A stretch of DNA of 64,000 bases. Origin: Halovenus salina (GTDB lineage Archaea; Halobacteriota; Halobacteria; Halobacteriales; Haloarculaceae). Position 1 is the stretch's first letter, and each line of letters begins with the position of its first letter. The stretch spans positions 2,170,001 through 2,234,000 of the forward strand of contig NZ_CP112972.1 of NCBI RefSeq assembly GCF_026410925.1. Direction: 5' to 3'. The notes under the pieces were generated by a model that worked only from the letters and a program-made list of their open reading frames with translations, was not told the origin of the DNA and ran no database searches. Shown piece after piece: positions 9,052 through 17,040 of this stretch. The position numbers and the translations under genes are program-made.

Positions 9052-9885
9052 TCAGTTCGTCTCGATACCGTACACCCGCGCTGGCGTTTCGACGTGGGCG
9101 GTGTACACCGCGTCCTCGTAGCCTGCTTCGAGCAGCCAGTTGACGCGGCGCGGGACCGTCTTCGGTCCGAGCACCGCACCTGGCCGGTCGGGGTCGTCGA
9201 GGAAATCGGTCTCCATCATGAACGGCTCGTCGCCCGCTGCGGCGTCCTCAACCGCGTCTTTGTTCGAGATGACACTCGGTATCGGCCCGTCGACCGGCCC
9301 ACCGGAATAATGCTTGACGACCCGCTCGCGCGTGAGGCCAGCATCCTCGGCCCACTCGGCGACCTCGGTGAAGTCGTCGCCACCCTCAGTATGAAGCTGG
9401 ACAGCACAGCCCGTCTCGCCGGCGAGTTCGAACGCGTGGCGCATGACCTCGTTCGAGGCCTCCCAGACCGCGTCGTCGACCTCGTAGTGTGGCCGGCCGG
9501 ACTTGAGCGCGATGGCCGGCCCGTCGGCGACGAACTCGGCGGCGATGTCGAGGCCGCGTTGCATGATGTCTCTGGCCTCTGTGGGGCTGTGGCCGTCTTC
9601 GACGAGCCGGGAGATGAGCCCTGGATGGACGCCCAGCACCGGCCAGGCGTCGCCGGGCAGCTTCCTCGCCGCCTCGTCGGTCACCTCACAGGTCAGCTCG
9701 AATGTCTCCCGGAACCCCTCTGGGGTCCCGACGGCCTCCTCGTCGACGAGCGACCAGGAGGGTTTGTTGAGCACGAGCAGGTGGGTGCCGCCGGCGGCGG
9801 CGAACTCCTCGGCGGCCGCCGCGCCGCGGCCGTTGACCGGGTCCAGATGGAGGTGGTCGTCCAGAATAGGAACGTCCTCGCTCAT
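9052..9885 (-). CDS. TatD-like metal-dependent hydrolase (archaeal)
   Basis: A 277-aa TIM-barrel hydrolase of the archaeal TatD-related group. Metal ligands are seen in order: HLH in DDHLHLDPVNG (near residue 10), a Glu/His region in VLGVHPG, a His in VQLHTEGG, a His in VVKHYSGG and an Asp in METDFLDDP. The ATG at 9885 (MSEDVPILDDH) is chosen over 9912 because HxH should lie close to the N-terminus. Bacterial TatD is a 3'-5' nuclease; whether archaeal members share that activity is not settled. It lies 44 bp downstream of the LUD-domain gene in the same direction and may be co-transcribed with it. Confidence 0.75.
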   Translation of the reverse strand: MSEDVPILDDHLHLDPVNGRGAAAAEEFAAAGGTHLLVLNKPSWSLVDEEAVGTPEGFRETFELTCEVTDEAARKLPGDAWPVLGVHPGLISRLVEDGHSPTEARDIMQRGLDIAAEFVADGPAIALKSGRPHYEVDDAVWEASNEVMRHAFELAGETGCAVQLHTEGGDDFTEVAEWAEDAGLTRERVVKHYSGGPVDGPIPSVISNKDAVEDAAAGDEPFMMETDFLDDPDRPGAVLGPKTVPRRVNWLLEAGYEDAVYTAHVETPARVYGIETN

Positions 9886-9929
9886 ACTCGACGATCGGGC
9901 GGCCGGCCGCAAAAGAGGTTCGTCTCTGT

Positions 9930-10583
9930 TCAGTATCCGAGCTGTTCGCGGACGAGCACGACCGTCGTCCGGTCCTCTTCGAGTTCCTGGCGGAAGATAA
10001 GCTGTTTAGCGATGGCCGACTCGACGCCGTAGGCCTCCTGTGCACGCTCGTTTTCCAGGGGGTAGGCGACCGATTCGAGGCGGTCGAGCGCGTCCGAGAG
10101 CGTCGGGACAATCTTGTTGACGCCGGTGACGATGACGACGTTCTCGGCGGCGAAGGGGTAGGCACCGATGCGACTGCCCGAGCGGTCGGCCGCAACGAGT
10201 TCGCCCGTCTGTGCGATGGCGTTGATACCGCCAAGGAAGTACTCTGCTGTCTGTGCCTCGCGGCGGGCGGCCTGGCGTTTCTCGTCGTCGTCGATGCTCC
10301 AGATTTCGGCCGGGAGACTCTCCCACTCGTGGTCGCCGCTGTCGAGATAGTCGGCGAATCCAATCTCTTCCAGCGTCGTCGAGTGGCCGTTCATCACCGA
10401 CGCGCCCGCGGGAATCTGTGACTGTACCGCGTCGAGTGCCTCCTCCGACGAGTCGACGACGACGACCTCGAACCCGTTGTCTTCGAGGTTGGCGACTGCC
10501 TCGTCAACTGCGTCCTCGTCAGGGATCTCGTCCAGTCCCGTCTCGATATCGGTCTCTGCGTAGTCAGATTTTCGCTGAGCCAT
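9930..10583 (-). CDS. LUD domain-containing protein (LutC/YkgG type)
   Basis: A 217-aa protein that fits the LUD fold found in lactate-utilisation proteins. Recognisable pieces are ASVMNGHSTTLEEIG (nucleotide-like loop), the central AEYFLGGINAIAQTGELV (the motif G-x-x-A-I-A-x-T-G), and ENVVIVTGVNKIVPTLSDAL. In bacteria LutC-type proteins work with LutA and LutB in an iron-sulfur lactate oxidase, but neither is present here. Stand-alone members are common in archaea and uncharacterised. It is followed by the TatD-like gene. Confidence 0.8.
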   Translation of the reverse strand: MAQRKSDYAETDIETGLDEIPDEDAVDEAVANLEDNGFEVVVVDSSEEALDAVQSQIPAGASVMNGHSTTLEEIGFADYLDSGDHEWESLPAEIWSIDDDEKRQAARREAQTAEYFLGGINAIAQTGELVAADRSGSRIGAYPFAAENVVIVTGVNKIVPTLSDALDRLESVAYPLENERAQEAYGVESAIAKQLIFRQELEEDRTTVVLVREQLGY

Positions 10584-10679
10584 CTCGACTGTCGCTAGCG
10601 GTGGCTACATCTTAACTGCTCGCGGACATCCGTGTCAGGTGGTTACGCGGGTGTTACCGCCTTCTCGGCGTGTGGCTGG

Positions 10680-11267
10680 CTACTGGTAGCCGTCGACGAG
10701 CTGTTCGACGTATTTGGCGACGACGTCGACTTCGAGATGAACCGGGTCGCCGGCCGACTTCTCCGAGAGCGTCGTGAGTTCGTAGGTCTCGGGAATGATA
10801 GCGACGTCGACCGTCTCGCCGTCGAAGGCCGCGACCGTGAGACTGATGCCGTCGATGGCAATCGACCCCTTCTCGACGACGTACTGCGTGAGGTCCTCGG
10901 GCAGCGAGAACGAGAAACGCCAGTCGTCGCCGAGGCGCTCGACGGATTCGACCGTGCCGGTGCCGTCGACGTGCCCCTGGACGAAGTGGCCGTCGAAGCG
11001 GCCATCTGCCGGGAGCGCGCGTTCGAGATTCACTTCGTCGCCCGGTTCGAGACCGCCCAGATATGTCCGTTCGATTGTCTCGGTCGCGAGAAAGACCTCG
11101 AACCAGCCCGAGCCGTAGTCCTCGACGGTCAGACAGGCACCGCTGACGCTGATACTCTGTCCACGAGAGAAGCCTTCGAAGGAGGTTCCGAGACGAACGC
11201 GGAGCCCGTCCTCGTCTTCTTCGACCGCCTGCACGGTACCGGTTTCCTCGACGATGCCGGTGAACAT
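10680..11267 (-). CDS. ribE: Riboflavin synthase, alpha-chain type
   Basis: A 195-aa enzyme that dismutates two 6,7-dimethyl-8-ribityllumazine molecules to riboflavin. It has the typical duplicated barrel: the family start MFTGIVEETGTV, SGACLTV in the first half, and FVQGHVDGTGTV and DGISLTV in the second. The ATG at 11267 is fixed by the invariant MFTGI start; the longer frame to 11330 is spurious. Many archaea use an unrelated RibC synthase, while haloarchaea use this bacterial-type enzyme. No other riboflavin gene is adjacent. Confidence 0.92.
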   Translation of the reverse strand: MFTGIVEETGTVQAVEEDEDGLRVRLGTSFEGFSRGQSISVSGACLTVEDYGSGWFEVFLATETIERTYLGGLEPGDEVNLERALPADGRFDGHFVQGHVDGTGTVESVERLGDDWRFSFSLPEDLTQYVVEKGSIAIDGISLTVAAFDGETVDVAIIPETYELTTLSEKSAGDPVHLEVDVVAKYVEQLVDGYQ

Positions 11268-11326
11268 ACTGGTGGTTGGGGTCGGGGCCGCGAAAGGCTG
11301 TTGGTCGACACTGCCACCTGTGGCGC

Positions 11327-11491
11327 TCACTCCCGGGAGTTGCGACGCCGGACCGAGAGTAGGGCGGCCGCGACGAGGGCGAGCAGGCCCACGACGATAC
11401 CGAACCCGGCACCGTCGCCATCGGTGTCCTCTGCCGTTTCGGTGGATTCGTCGGCCTCACTCACGGTCTCGGACTGTTCATCTTCGGCCAT
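11327..11491 (-). CDS. Small protein with a PGF-CTERM-like membrane tail (54 aa)
   Basis: 54 residues: an acidic Glu/Thr/Ser head (MAEDEQSETVSEADEST) followed by DGDGAGFGIVVGLLALVAAA and an Arg-rich end (SVRRRNSRE). The second half looks like the archaeosortase-type C-terminal sorting tail (normally PGFG, hydrophobic helix, basic end), here with AGFG. No signal peptide precedes it. It could be a genuine small tail-anchored protein, or the last exon-like remnant of a longer surface protein whose front has been lost. It sits between riboflavin synthase and the divergent DUF1616 gene. Confidence 0.55.
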   Translation of the reverse strand: MAEDEQSETVSEADESTETAEDTDGDGAGFGIVVGLLALVAAALLSVRRRNSRE

Positions 11492-11648
11492 ACTCGACTG
11501 ACTGTCACTGCCTGGCCGAGATCGTATTCGGAACCCAACGGAGCTAACATCTTGTATCAGTAGCCAGTATATTTCGGACCGAAAACCGATTGGTGCCGAC
11601 TTTTCCAACACCGCGACACTTAACAGTAAGCTACGAAAAGGGCAGAAT

Positions 11649-12737
11649 GTGCCGGACAAGGAACGCCTGTCTCCGCGCCTGTGGATGGTTCTCCCGAAGC
11701 CAGTACGCGAGTTGCCGGCAGATCTCGCGGCCGTCCTCACAGTCGTCGCCGCGACGTGTGTGACGGTTCTCGTTCCGGTTCTTAACGAGACGCCGCTTCG
11801 CGTGGTCTTCGGGCTCGCTTTCATTCTTTTCGTACCGGGATACGCCTTCGTCGCCGCGCTGTTTCCCGAGGCCGGAGCACCGCCTGAAGAGGGTTTTTCC
11901 GAGGAAAAAACTGGAACGGCGAACGCCTCTGGAATGGAATCGAGTGATGACGCGCAGACGACAGCGCGATTCAGAGACCGCGGTATCGATGGTATCGAAC
12001 GCGTCGCGCTCTCCTTTGGACTGAGTATCGCTATTGTCCCGCTGCTCGGCCTGGTGCTCAACTTCACGCCGTGGGGGATTCGGCTGGTGCCGATCTTGTT
12101 AACCGTGGCTGGATTCACCGTCGTCGCGACGGGGCTGGCGGCGCTTCGGCGGCGGTCGCTCCCCGCCGATGAGCGGTTCCGGGTACCGTATCGCCACTGG
12201 ATAGACGAGGGGCGCGAGGAGCTGTTCAACCCGGAGACGCGCCTCGATGGCGCACTCAACGTGGTGCTGGTCGCCAGCATTCTCCTGGCCGTCGGCGCTG
12301 TCGGGTACGCCGTCGTCGTCCCGCCCGCGGGCGAACAGTTCACCGAGTTCTACCTGCTGACGGAGGACGAGAACGAGGAGTTGGTGGCTGCCGACTACCC
12401 GACCGAGTTCACAGTCGGTGAGCCACAGCCCGTCGTGGTGGGTATCGGAAACCACGAGCACGAGGAGCTCAGCTACACAGTCGTCGTGCAGTTACAGACC
12501 GTCGAGAGAGAGGGTAACGAGACGACTGTCATTGAGCGGACCGAAATCGACCGGTTCTCCTCGCCGCTCGTTGCTGACAACGGGACGTGGCAGACAACTC
12601 GGGACATTACGCCGACGCGGGCGGGCGAGCGGTTGCGCGTCAAGTACCTCCTCTATCAGGGGGGCCCACCGGCTGCACCCACCGCGGAGAACGCCTACCG
12701 GGATGCCCACCTCTGGATTAACGTGACGCAGGACTAG
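11649..12737 (+). CDS. DUF1616 family membrane protein
   Basis: A 362-aa membrane protein. It has four predicted membrane helices: about residues 24-46 (LAAVLTVVAATCVTVLVPVL), 50-70 (VVFGLAFILFVPGYAFVAAL, the family hallmark), 122-160 and 203-227. The C-terminal 130 residues form an outside beta-rich domain (VVVGIGNHEHEELSYTVVVQL) with N-x-T sites. The frame begins with GTG at 11649 overlapping an out-of-frame ATG at 11647. DUF1616 genes are frequent at the edges of archaeal surface-glycosylation clusters, which fits the island to the right. Precise function is unknown. Confidence 0.85.
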   Translation: MPDKERLSPRLWMVLPKPVRELPADLAAVLTVVAATCVTVLVPVLNETPLRVVFGLAFILFVPGYAFVAALFPEAGAPPEEGFSEEKTGTANASGMESSDDAQTTARFRDRGIDGIERVALSFGLSIAIVPLLGLVLNFTPWGIRLVPILLTVAGFTVVATGLAALRRRSLPADERFRVPYRHWIDEGREELFNPETRLDGALNVVLVASILLAVGAVGYAVVVPPAGEQFTEFYLLTEDENEELVAADYPTEFTVGEPQPVVVGIGNHEHEELSYTVVVQLQTVEREGNETTVIERTEIDRFSSPLVADNGTWQTTRDITPTRAGERLRVKYLLYQGGPPAAPTAENAYRDAHLWINVTQD

Positions 12738-12889
12738 GCATTCCTCGGTCCGACCGAGTTCACCTTTGGCTTCCTGTTGTGCCGTCTTGGCGCCGCTCCG
12801 GTTCCTGTCCATGGCTGCCTGGCCCGCAGTCGAGAATATGTCGACGGCACCCGTGAACCTGCGTATGCATGGATTGCCACAGAGGGTGT

Positions 12890-13137
12890 TTGACCTCCTC
12901 CTCCGCGTGAACAGAGCGGGACGAAGTCCCGCAAGCAGTCGGGCGTAGCCCGACGACGCGGAGGAATCCCACCACGGGATTTCAGGCCGAGCGAAGCGGC
13001 CTGTTGGTTTCAAGACGCATACGTTCCACACGTCTCCTGCTGGGTTTCAGCATCGGTGTGGCTGTCTTGTGGCCCGGTCAAAGAGGTCGTTCGAAAATCG
13101 AAGATTTTCGTGATCACGAGAGAGCGATGCTCTCTCG
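12890..13137 (-). ncRNA. Candidate omega-RNA (reRNA) and right end of the IS605 element
   Basis: TnpB guide RNAs overlap the tnpB 3' end and run to the element's right end. This stretch has the structure expected. An outer 10-bp stem pairs 12899-12908 with 12956-12965 and encloses two 7-bp hairpins with 3-nt loops, at 12916-12932 (gcgggac/gtcccgc) and 12938-12954 (gtcgggc/gcccgac). Further 8-9-bp hairpins with 3-nt loops lie at 13092-13110 and 13117-13137. A 5-bp stem follows at 12966-12980. The ends of the transcript are not determined. Confidence 0.5.
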
Positions 13138-14421
13138 GACGACCCCATCCGTAGCCGAGTTCTTGGAAATCAGAGATTTCCAATGGTCGAAAAATCTTCG
13201 ATTTTTCTCGACATCGTCACCGGCCTTCTGCCGGGCAGCCCGGTCGCTTTGGTGGTGACTCTCTCCACTACGGTAGCGGTCTGCAATGTTTATCGCCCCG
13301 TTCACATCGGCTTGATACTCACCGACCCAACAGCCGTCGTTCGAGCATTTGAACGTCGCCTGTCGTGGTCGGGAGCCGTGTTCACCGCAGGCGTGGCATG
13401 CCTTCGACGTGTTCCGGGGATTCACCGTCTCGACGGGAATCCCCTTCTCGGCGGCTTTGTAGCGAATCTGTGCGTGGAGCTTGGCAAAGCCCCAGCCGTG
13501 CAACCGCCGGTTCATGTACCCGCCGTAGTCCATGGTCTCGCGGATGTACGTCAGGTCTTCCAGCACCAACACTGGATTCTCGACAGACTCGGCGTAGTCC
13601 ACGACCTCGCGGGTTACACGGTGGAACACATCGTCAATCTGGTCCCACAGTGCGTCACCGTAAGACTCTGCGATTCGCTCACTGCCGCGCTTCTGAAGGC
13701 GTCTTGTGGCGGTGAAGTAGGTTTTACGGAGGCGACGAACGGCTTTGCCGTCGTCGGCCCACAGGCGAGGGCGAACCGGAGAACCGCTCTTGTCGCGGTG
13801 ACACACCGTGACGAGACTTGCTTCTCCAATGTCCACGCCTATCGGCGTCCTGTCGAGTGCAGCGAGACAGGGCTCGCCAGACTCGTCTGGCGGCGTCCGC
13901 TCGTCGGCGGACACCTCAGAACAGTCCTCCACGTCGCGGGTGGCGGTGACGTGGAGGTACCACGCCCCGTCCCGCTGGAATAGCCGACTCTCGCCCATTT
14001 CGGCGTCACCCGCGTTCAATGCTTCCAGCCAGTCCCGTTGGTCGGGATTCGGTTGTGCTGGCAGCCAGAGATGGTAGTCTTCGTGGTGAGGGATTTTGAC
14101 GTACCACTCGATTGCGTTCTCGGGCTTGTGGTCGAGGCGTAGTCCCTCGTTGGTGAACCGAACGGGGTGGTCGTCGTGAAGTTCGCCCGCGTTGTAAGTC
14201 GTCGTCAACTGCGGGACGTATTTCTTGAGCGCGTTCTTCGCGTACCCGCTCAGGTCGTAGTTGACCACCACGTCGTTCGCTTCGGTCTGCGTAGTACATC
14301 GGGCGTCGAAGGCGTCTTGGAGGGCTTTCTGGTACGCTTCTCGTGTCTCGTGGAGTTTCTTCCGCTTGTGAGCGTTCGGGTCCACAAGTTTGAGTTCGAG
14401 CGTCTTCGTGAGTTCGGTCAC
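13114..14421 (-). CDS. tnpB: RNA-guided endonuclease TnpB (IS200/IS605 family)
   Basis: A 435-aa TnpB with all three RuvC-like catalytic acids: Asp in GVDIGEASLV, Glu in VLEDLTYIRE and Asp in YQADVNGAINIA. The zinc ribbon CHACG...CSNDGC separates the last two. Translation starts at GTG 14421, whose GTGA overlaps the tnpA stop; the longer ATG frame from 14511 would run inside tnpA. The C-terminal tail after about residue 405 (EKNRRFFDHWKSLISKN) is unusual because its DNA is built of short hairpins (13163-13183, 13189-13207). TnpB proteins nick or cut DNA guided by RNA from the element end. Confidence 0.88.
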   Translation of the reverse strand: MTELTKTLELKLVDPNAHKRKKLHETREAYQKALQDAFDARCTTQTEANDVVVNYDLSGYAKNALKKYVPQLTTTYNAGELHDDHPVRFTNEGLRLDHKPENAIEWYVKIPHHEDYHLWLPAQPNPDQRDWLEALNAGDAEMGESRLFQRDGAWYLHVTATRDVEDCSEVSADERTPPDESGEPCLAALDRTPIGVDIGEASLVTVCHRDKSGSPVRPRLWADDGKAVRRLRKTYFTATRRLQKRGSERIAESYGDALWDQIDDVFHRVTREVVDYAESVENPVLVLEDLTYIRETMDYGGYMNRRLHGWGFAKLHAQIRYKAAEKGIPVETVNPRNTSKACHACGEHGSRPRQATFKCSNDGCWVGEYQADVNGAINIADRYRSGESHHQSDRAARQKAGDDVEKNRRFFDHWKSLISKNSATDGVVRESIALS

Positions 14422-14807
14422 GAATCCCCCTCCTTGTGTTGCTGGATATAATTCGCGACCGTCTCGCTCGAAACGTGTCCAGCGGTCCCTGCGTAGTACC
14501 CTCTCGCCCATCCGATTTTTTCGCCGTCGTGGTCGGCGTATCGGTGGTTGTATTTGCGCGAGGAGATGCCCTTGAACCAGTTGGCGAGCAACGCCGGTTC
14601 GTTCTTGGGCGGGCTACTGACGAACAGGTGAACGTGGTCGGGCTGTACGGTGAGGTCGAGTATTTCGACGCCTTTGTCATCGGCTATTTCGTGGAGGATG
14701 GACCGCACACGGCTGGCGACCTCGTTGACGAGCACCGACTGGCGGTACTTCGGCAACCACACTATGTGGTATTTGAGGTTGTAGGTCGCGTGCCGTGTGG
14801 TCTTCAT
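14418..14807 (-). CDS. tnpA: IS200/IS605 transposase TnpA
   Basis: A 129-aa HUH-superfamily Y1 transposase that cuts and joins single-stranded DNA. The HUH motif is in QPDHVHLFVSSPP, and the catalytic Tyr is probably in VANYIQQHKE near the C-terminus. The start MKTTRHATYNLKYHIVWLPKYR is standard for the family. Its stop overlaps the GTG start of tnpB (GTGA), so the two are translationally coupled. Length and motifs are normal, so the element is probably still active. Confidence 0.92.
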   Translation of the reverse strand: MKTTRHATYNLKYHIVWLPKYRQSVLVNEVASRVRSILHEIADDKGVEILDLTVQPDHVHLFVSSPPKNEPALLANWFKGISSRKYNHRYADHDGEKIGWARGYYAGTAGHVSSETVANYIQQHKEGDS

Positions 14808-14952
14808 CCGTGTTGCACACTATAGTCTGTCGGCATCTTAATACTACCGATAGGACGGTGGGAAATCCAGCCGTAGCGTCGTCGGTGAGGGTGTAGGCTA
14901 TTGTCCGCTTGACCCCCGCCTAAAGACGGGGGTATGCGCTTGCATCTTTATT

Positions 14953-15468
14953 GAGAAGGCGTCTCGGCGGGCCCTAGAGTACGTCCAACGTTTCGAGAAG
15001 CCGGTCGTTGTGCTTGAAGACCTTGCGGACATCCGGGAAGATCTCGATTACGGCGAGTGGATGAATCGACGTCTCCATGCGTGGGCGTTCGCTCGCTTGC
15101 AAGACCGCATTGAGGACAAAGCACGAGAGGCTGGTATCCCGGTTGAATACGTGGAACCGTCCTACACGAGCCAGACGTGTCACGAGTGCAAACACGTCGG
15201 CTACCGGAACGGCGACGAGTTCCGCTGTCAGAACGACGAGTGCTGGGTCACGGAGTACCATGCAGATATTAACGCGGCGGTCAACATCGTGGACCGCCAC
15301 GACCCGTGGGGTGAGAGCCTGCCAGTGAAACCGGCAGGCGATGACATCTCACGGGATGGGAGCGCCTGTGACAGCGCCACGACCCACCGGGAACAGAGCT
15401 CACCACAGCAGATGACGCTCTCGGCCTACCAATCCCCCGGGTCGGAACCTACTGCCAGCATTGAGTAA
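14953..15468 (+). pseudogene. TnpB (IS1341-type), C-terminal fragment
   Basis: The open frame begins after a stop at 14950, without a start codon, just outside the left end of the IS605 element. It covers the last 171 residues of a TnpB: the catalytic Glu in VLEDLADIRED, the zinc ribbon CHECK...CQNDEC, and the catalytic Asp in YHADINAAVNIV. The first catalytic Asp and the N-terminal domain are gone. It ends in a Ser/Gln-rich tail (QMTLSAYQS) shared with the intact TnpB at 20598-21887. Its own right-end hairpin follows at 15486-15518, tail-to-tail with the ATPase gene. Confidence 0.85.
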
Positions 15469-15485
15469 CTGCTTAGCTGGTATTC

Positions 15486-15530
15486 CCCTGCCGGGAAGCC
15501 GCGTCGTGAACGGCGCGGAGGATGTCACCC
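15486..15530 (+). ncRNA. TnpB-element right-end hairpin (variant)
   Basis: An imperfect hairpin (left arm ccgcgtcg, right arm cggcgcgg, loop tgaa) followed by gaggatgtcac, matching the conserved right end of haloarchaeal IS1341-type elements. It would be the 3' part of the guide RNA of the truncated TnpB just upstream. It ends about 20 bp from the stop of the convergent ATPase gene. Confidence 0.45.
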
Positions 15531-15552
15531 GCTGTCCGTGACCAACTGCCCC

Positions 15553-16926
15553 TCACTCGAACAACGCGAGAATACCAGCGGGTGCGAACAGGTGGAGATC
15601 CGATCGTTCGTCGGCAATCACTTCAAGATCCGATGTGAACCCAGTCTTCGAGAACAGCGCGTACCGAACCGTCCGGTCCGTGCCATGCCACTGAACCTCC
15701 GGTGTGCGTTTTTCAATATCAGAGAGGAGCGATTTCCCGACCGGTTCGCTTGTCCACTTACATTCGCCGAGGACGATGGTTTCGGTCTGTTCGTCGATGC
15801 CGACAACGTCGATTTCCTCGCCATTGTACCACCACCGCCCAACCCGGGAGCAGCTGACCGGAAACGACGGAGTTCGGACCGCTTGCCGACAAACATCCTC
15901 GAATAGCCAATTTACGTGTGTCGGAAACGTTTCCGCAATCGTGTCACGGACTGGAGCGGTATGGCCCTGTTCAAGCGGTGAGCGATTCGGCCCGACATAT
16001 CGAAACCAGAACCGGAGAAACTGATCTCCAAGCCGGTACACGCTTCGGCCATCAGGATCGGTCACCGGCGTTTCCTGTTCAAGCAGTCCAAGCTGTCGGA
16101 GATTCTGCAAATATCGAGAGAGGGAACTTGCATCCCGGTTGATCTCGTTTGCGATTTCGGTAACGCGACTCGCCCCACTGGCAACCGCTTCGAGAATTCC
16201 CATGTATGTGGCTGGCTCTCGCAGTTCCTGTCGCAAGAGAAATTCGGGCTCCTCGTACAGGAACGATCCTTTCGAGAGAACCTGTTCCTCGATATTGTCC
16301 AGCACAGTTGTGTTGGGATCGAGCTGTTCGAGATACGCTGGTACTCCGCCGACGACGCTGTACGCCTGAATCAACTCTACTGGTGTGTATGGGGAGAGGA
16401 ATCCAGCAGCGTCACCGATCGTGAGTGGTTCGAGTCGCCACTGCCCGGTCCGGCGACCATACAACGGACTTTCGTAGCTCAAGACGCCGTCTTCCATCAT
16501 CGAAATCGATGAGCCCAAGAGGACGAGCGAAATTTGCGTGTCATCGAGGATGTCGTCGACGATTCGCTGGAATACGGACGGTATCGTGTCGTCCTCGTCG
16601 ACGAGATACGAGAACTCGTCCAGCGCGATGACAAACGATCCATCGACACGTCCCGCAACATACCGAAATGCCTCCTCGAATGTGTCGACAGCGGGCTGAA
16701 CGTCATCTAGAGTCTCTGCACACTGGTTTGCAAACTCCCGTGCATTGTGTGCCGTCCCACGCTGATCGCAGAGATAGTATACCGATTGACTGTCGAGGTG
16801 ATCGAGGACGTGGGTAACGAGTGTTGTCTTGCCGATCCGGCGGCGGCCATAGACGACGAGGAGGCCCCTCTCTTCGGTTTCGAGGTGAGAGCGCAGCCAG
16901 TCCCGTTCGTCGTCGCGATCAATCAT
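15553..16926 (-). CDS. Archaeal AAA ATPase with C-terminal nuclease-like domain (DUF234 type)
   Basis: A 457-aa protein. Residues 1-220 form a STAND/AAA-type ATPase: Walker A GRRRIGKTTL near residue 27, Walker B FVIALDEFSYLVDE near 100, and a sensor-like VLLGSSISMM. A winged helix follows (TEIANEINRDASSLSRYLQNLRQLGLL). The C-terminal 120 residues have a PD-(D/E)xK-like pattern: EIDVVGID then IVLGECKW, as in DUF234 proteins. Such ATPases are common in archaea, linked to mobile DNA, and have no proven role. The ATG at 16926 is 7 bp from a perfect 16-bp palindrome that may be its operator. It is tail-to-tail with a TnpB fragment. Confidence 0.85.
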   Translation of the reverse strand: MIDRDDERDWLRSHLETEERGLLVVYGRRRIGKTTLVTHVLDHLDSQSVYYLCDQRGTAHNAREFANQCAETLDDVQPAVDTFEEAFRYVAGRVDGSFVIALDEFSYLVDEDDTIPSVFQRIVDDILDDTQISLVLLGSSISMMEDGVLSYESPLYGRRTGQWRLEPLTIGDAAGFLSPYTPVELIQAYSVVGGVPAYLEQLDPNTTVLDNIEEQVLSKGSFLYEEPEFLLRQELREPATYMGILEAVASGASRVTEIANEINRDASSLSRYLQNLRQLGLLEQETPVTDPDGRSVYRLGDQFLRFWFRYVGPNRSPLEQGHTAPVRDTIAETFPTHVNWLFEDVCRQAVRTPSFPVSCSRVGRWWYNGEEIDVVGIDEQTETIVLGECKWTSEPVGKSLLSDIEKRTPEVQWHGTDRTVRYALFSKTGFTSDLEVIADERSDLHLFAPAGILALFE

Positions 16927-16933
16927 TATGCAT

Positions 16934-16949
16934 ACGATAATATTATCGT
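16934..16949. promoter_or_regulatory. Perfect palindrome just upstream of the ATPase gene (possible operator)
   Basis: acgataat followed by attatcgt, with no spacer, 7 bp ahead of the ATG at 16926. It overlaps where a haloarchaeal BRE/TATA element or leader would be. This suggests binding of a dimeric repressor, perhaps the gene's own winged-helix domain. Confidence 0.45.
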
Positions 16950-17040
16950 GTACATAAAAAAGTAACTCCTTGCTCGCTACTGAGTCTCTGCAGGATGTAT
17001 CGGATCTCGACGCTAACTACACTGATAGAGAAACAAGCGC

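Larger units (their letters stand above)
12890..14940 (-). mobile_element. IS200/IS605-family element with tnpA, tnpB and structured right end
   Basis: A complete-looking single-strand transposon read from right to left: left end with a hairpin at about 14909-14931 (arms cccccg/cggggg), tnpA, tnpB overlapping by 4 bp, then a right end rich in small hairpins (12890-13210). There are no terminal inverted repeats, as expected for HUH-type transposition. Immediately beyond its left end (14953 onward) lies the C-terminal part of an older TnpB in the opposite direction. Exact ends are estimated from the hairpins. Confidence 0.8.

Noticed and set aside
11327..12343. 338-aa minus-strand frame joining the small 54-aa protein to sequence opposite DUF1616
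   Set aside because: The part beyond 11491 is antisense to a clear DUF1616 gene and Ser/Arg-rich; only the last 54 residues look real.
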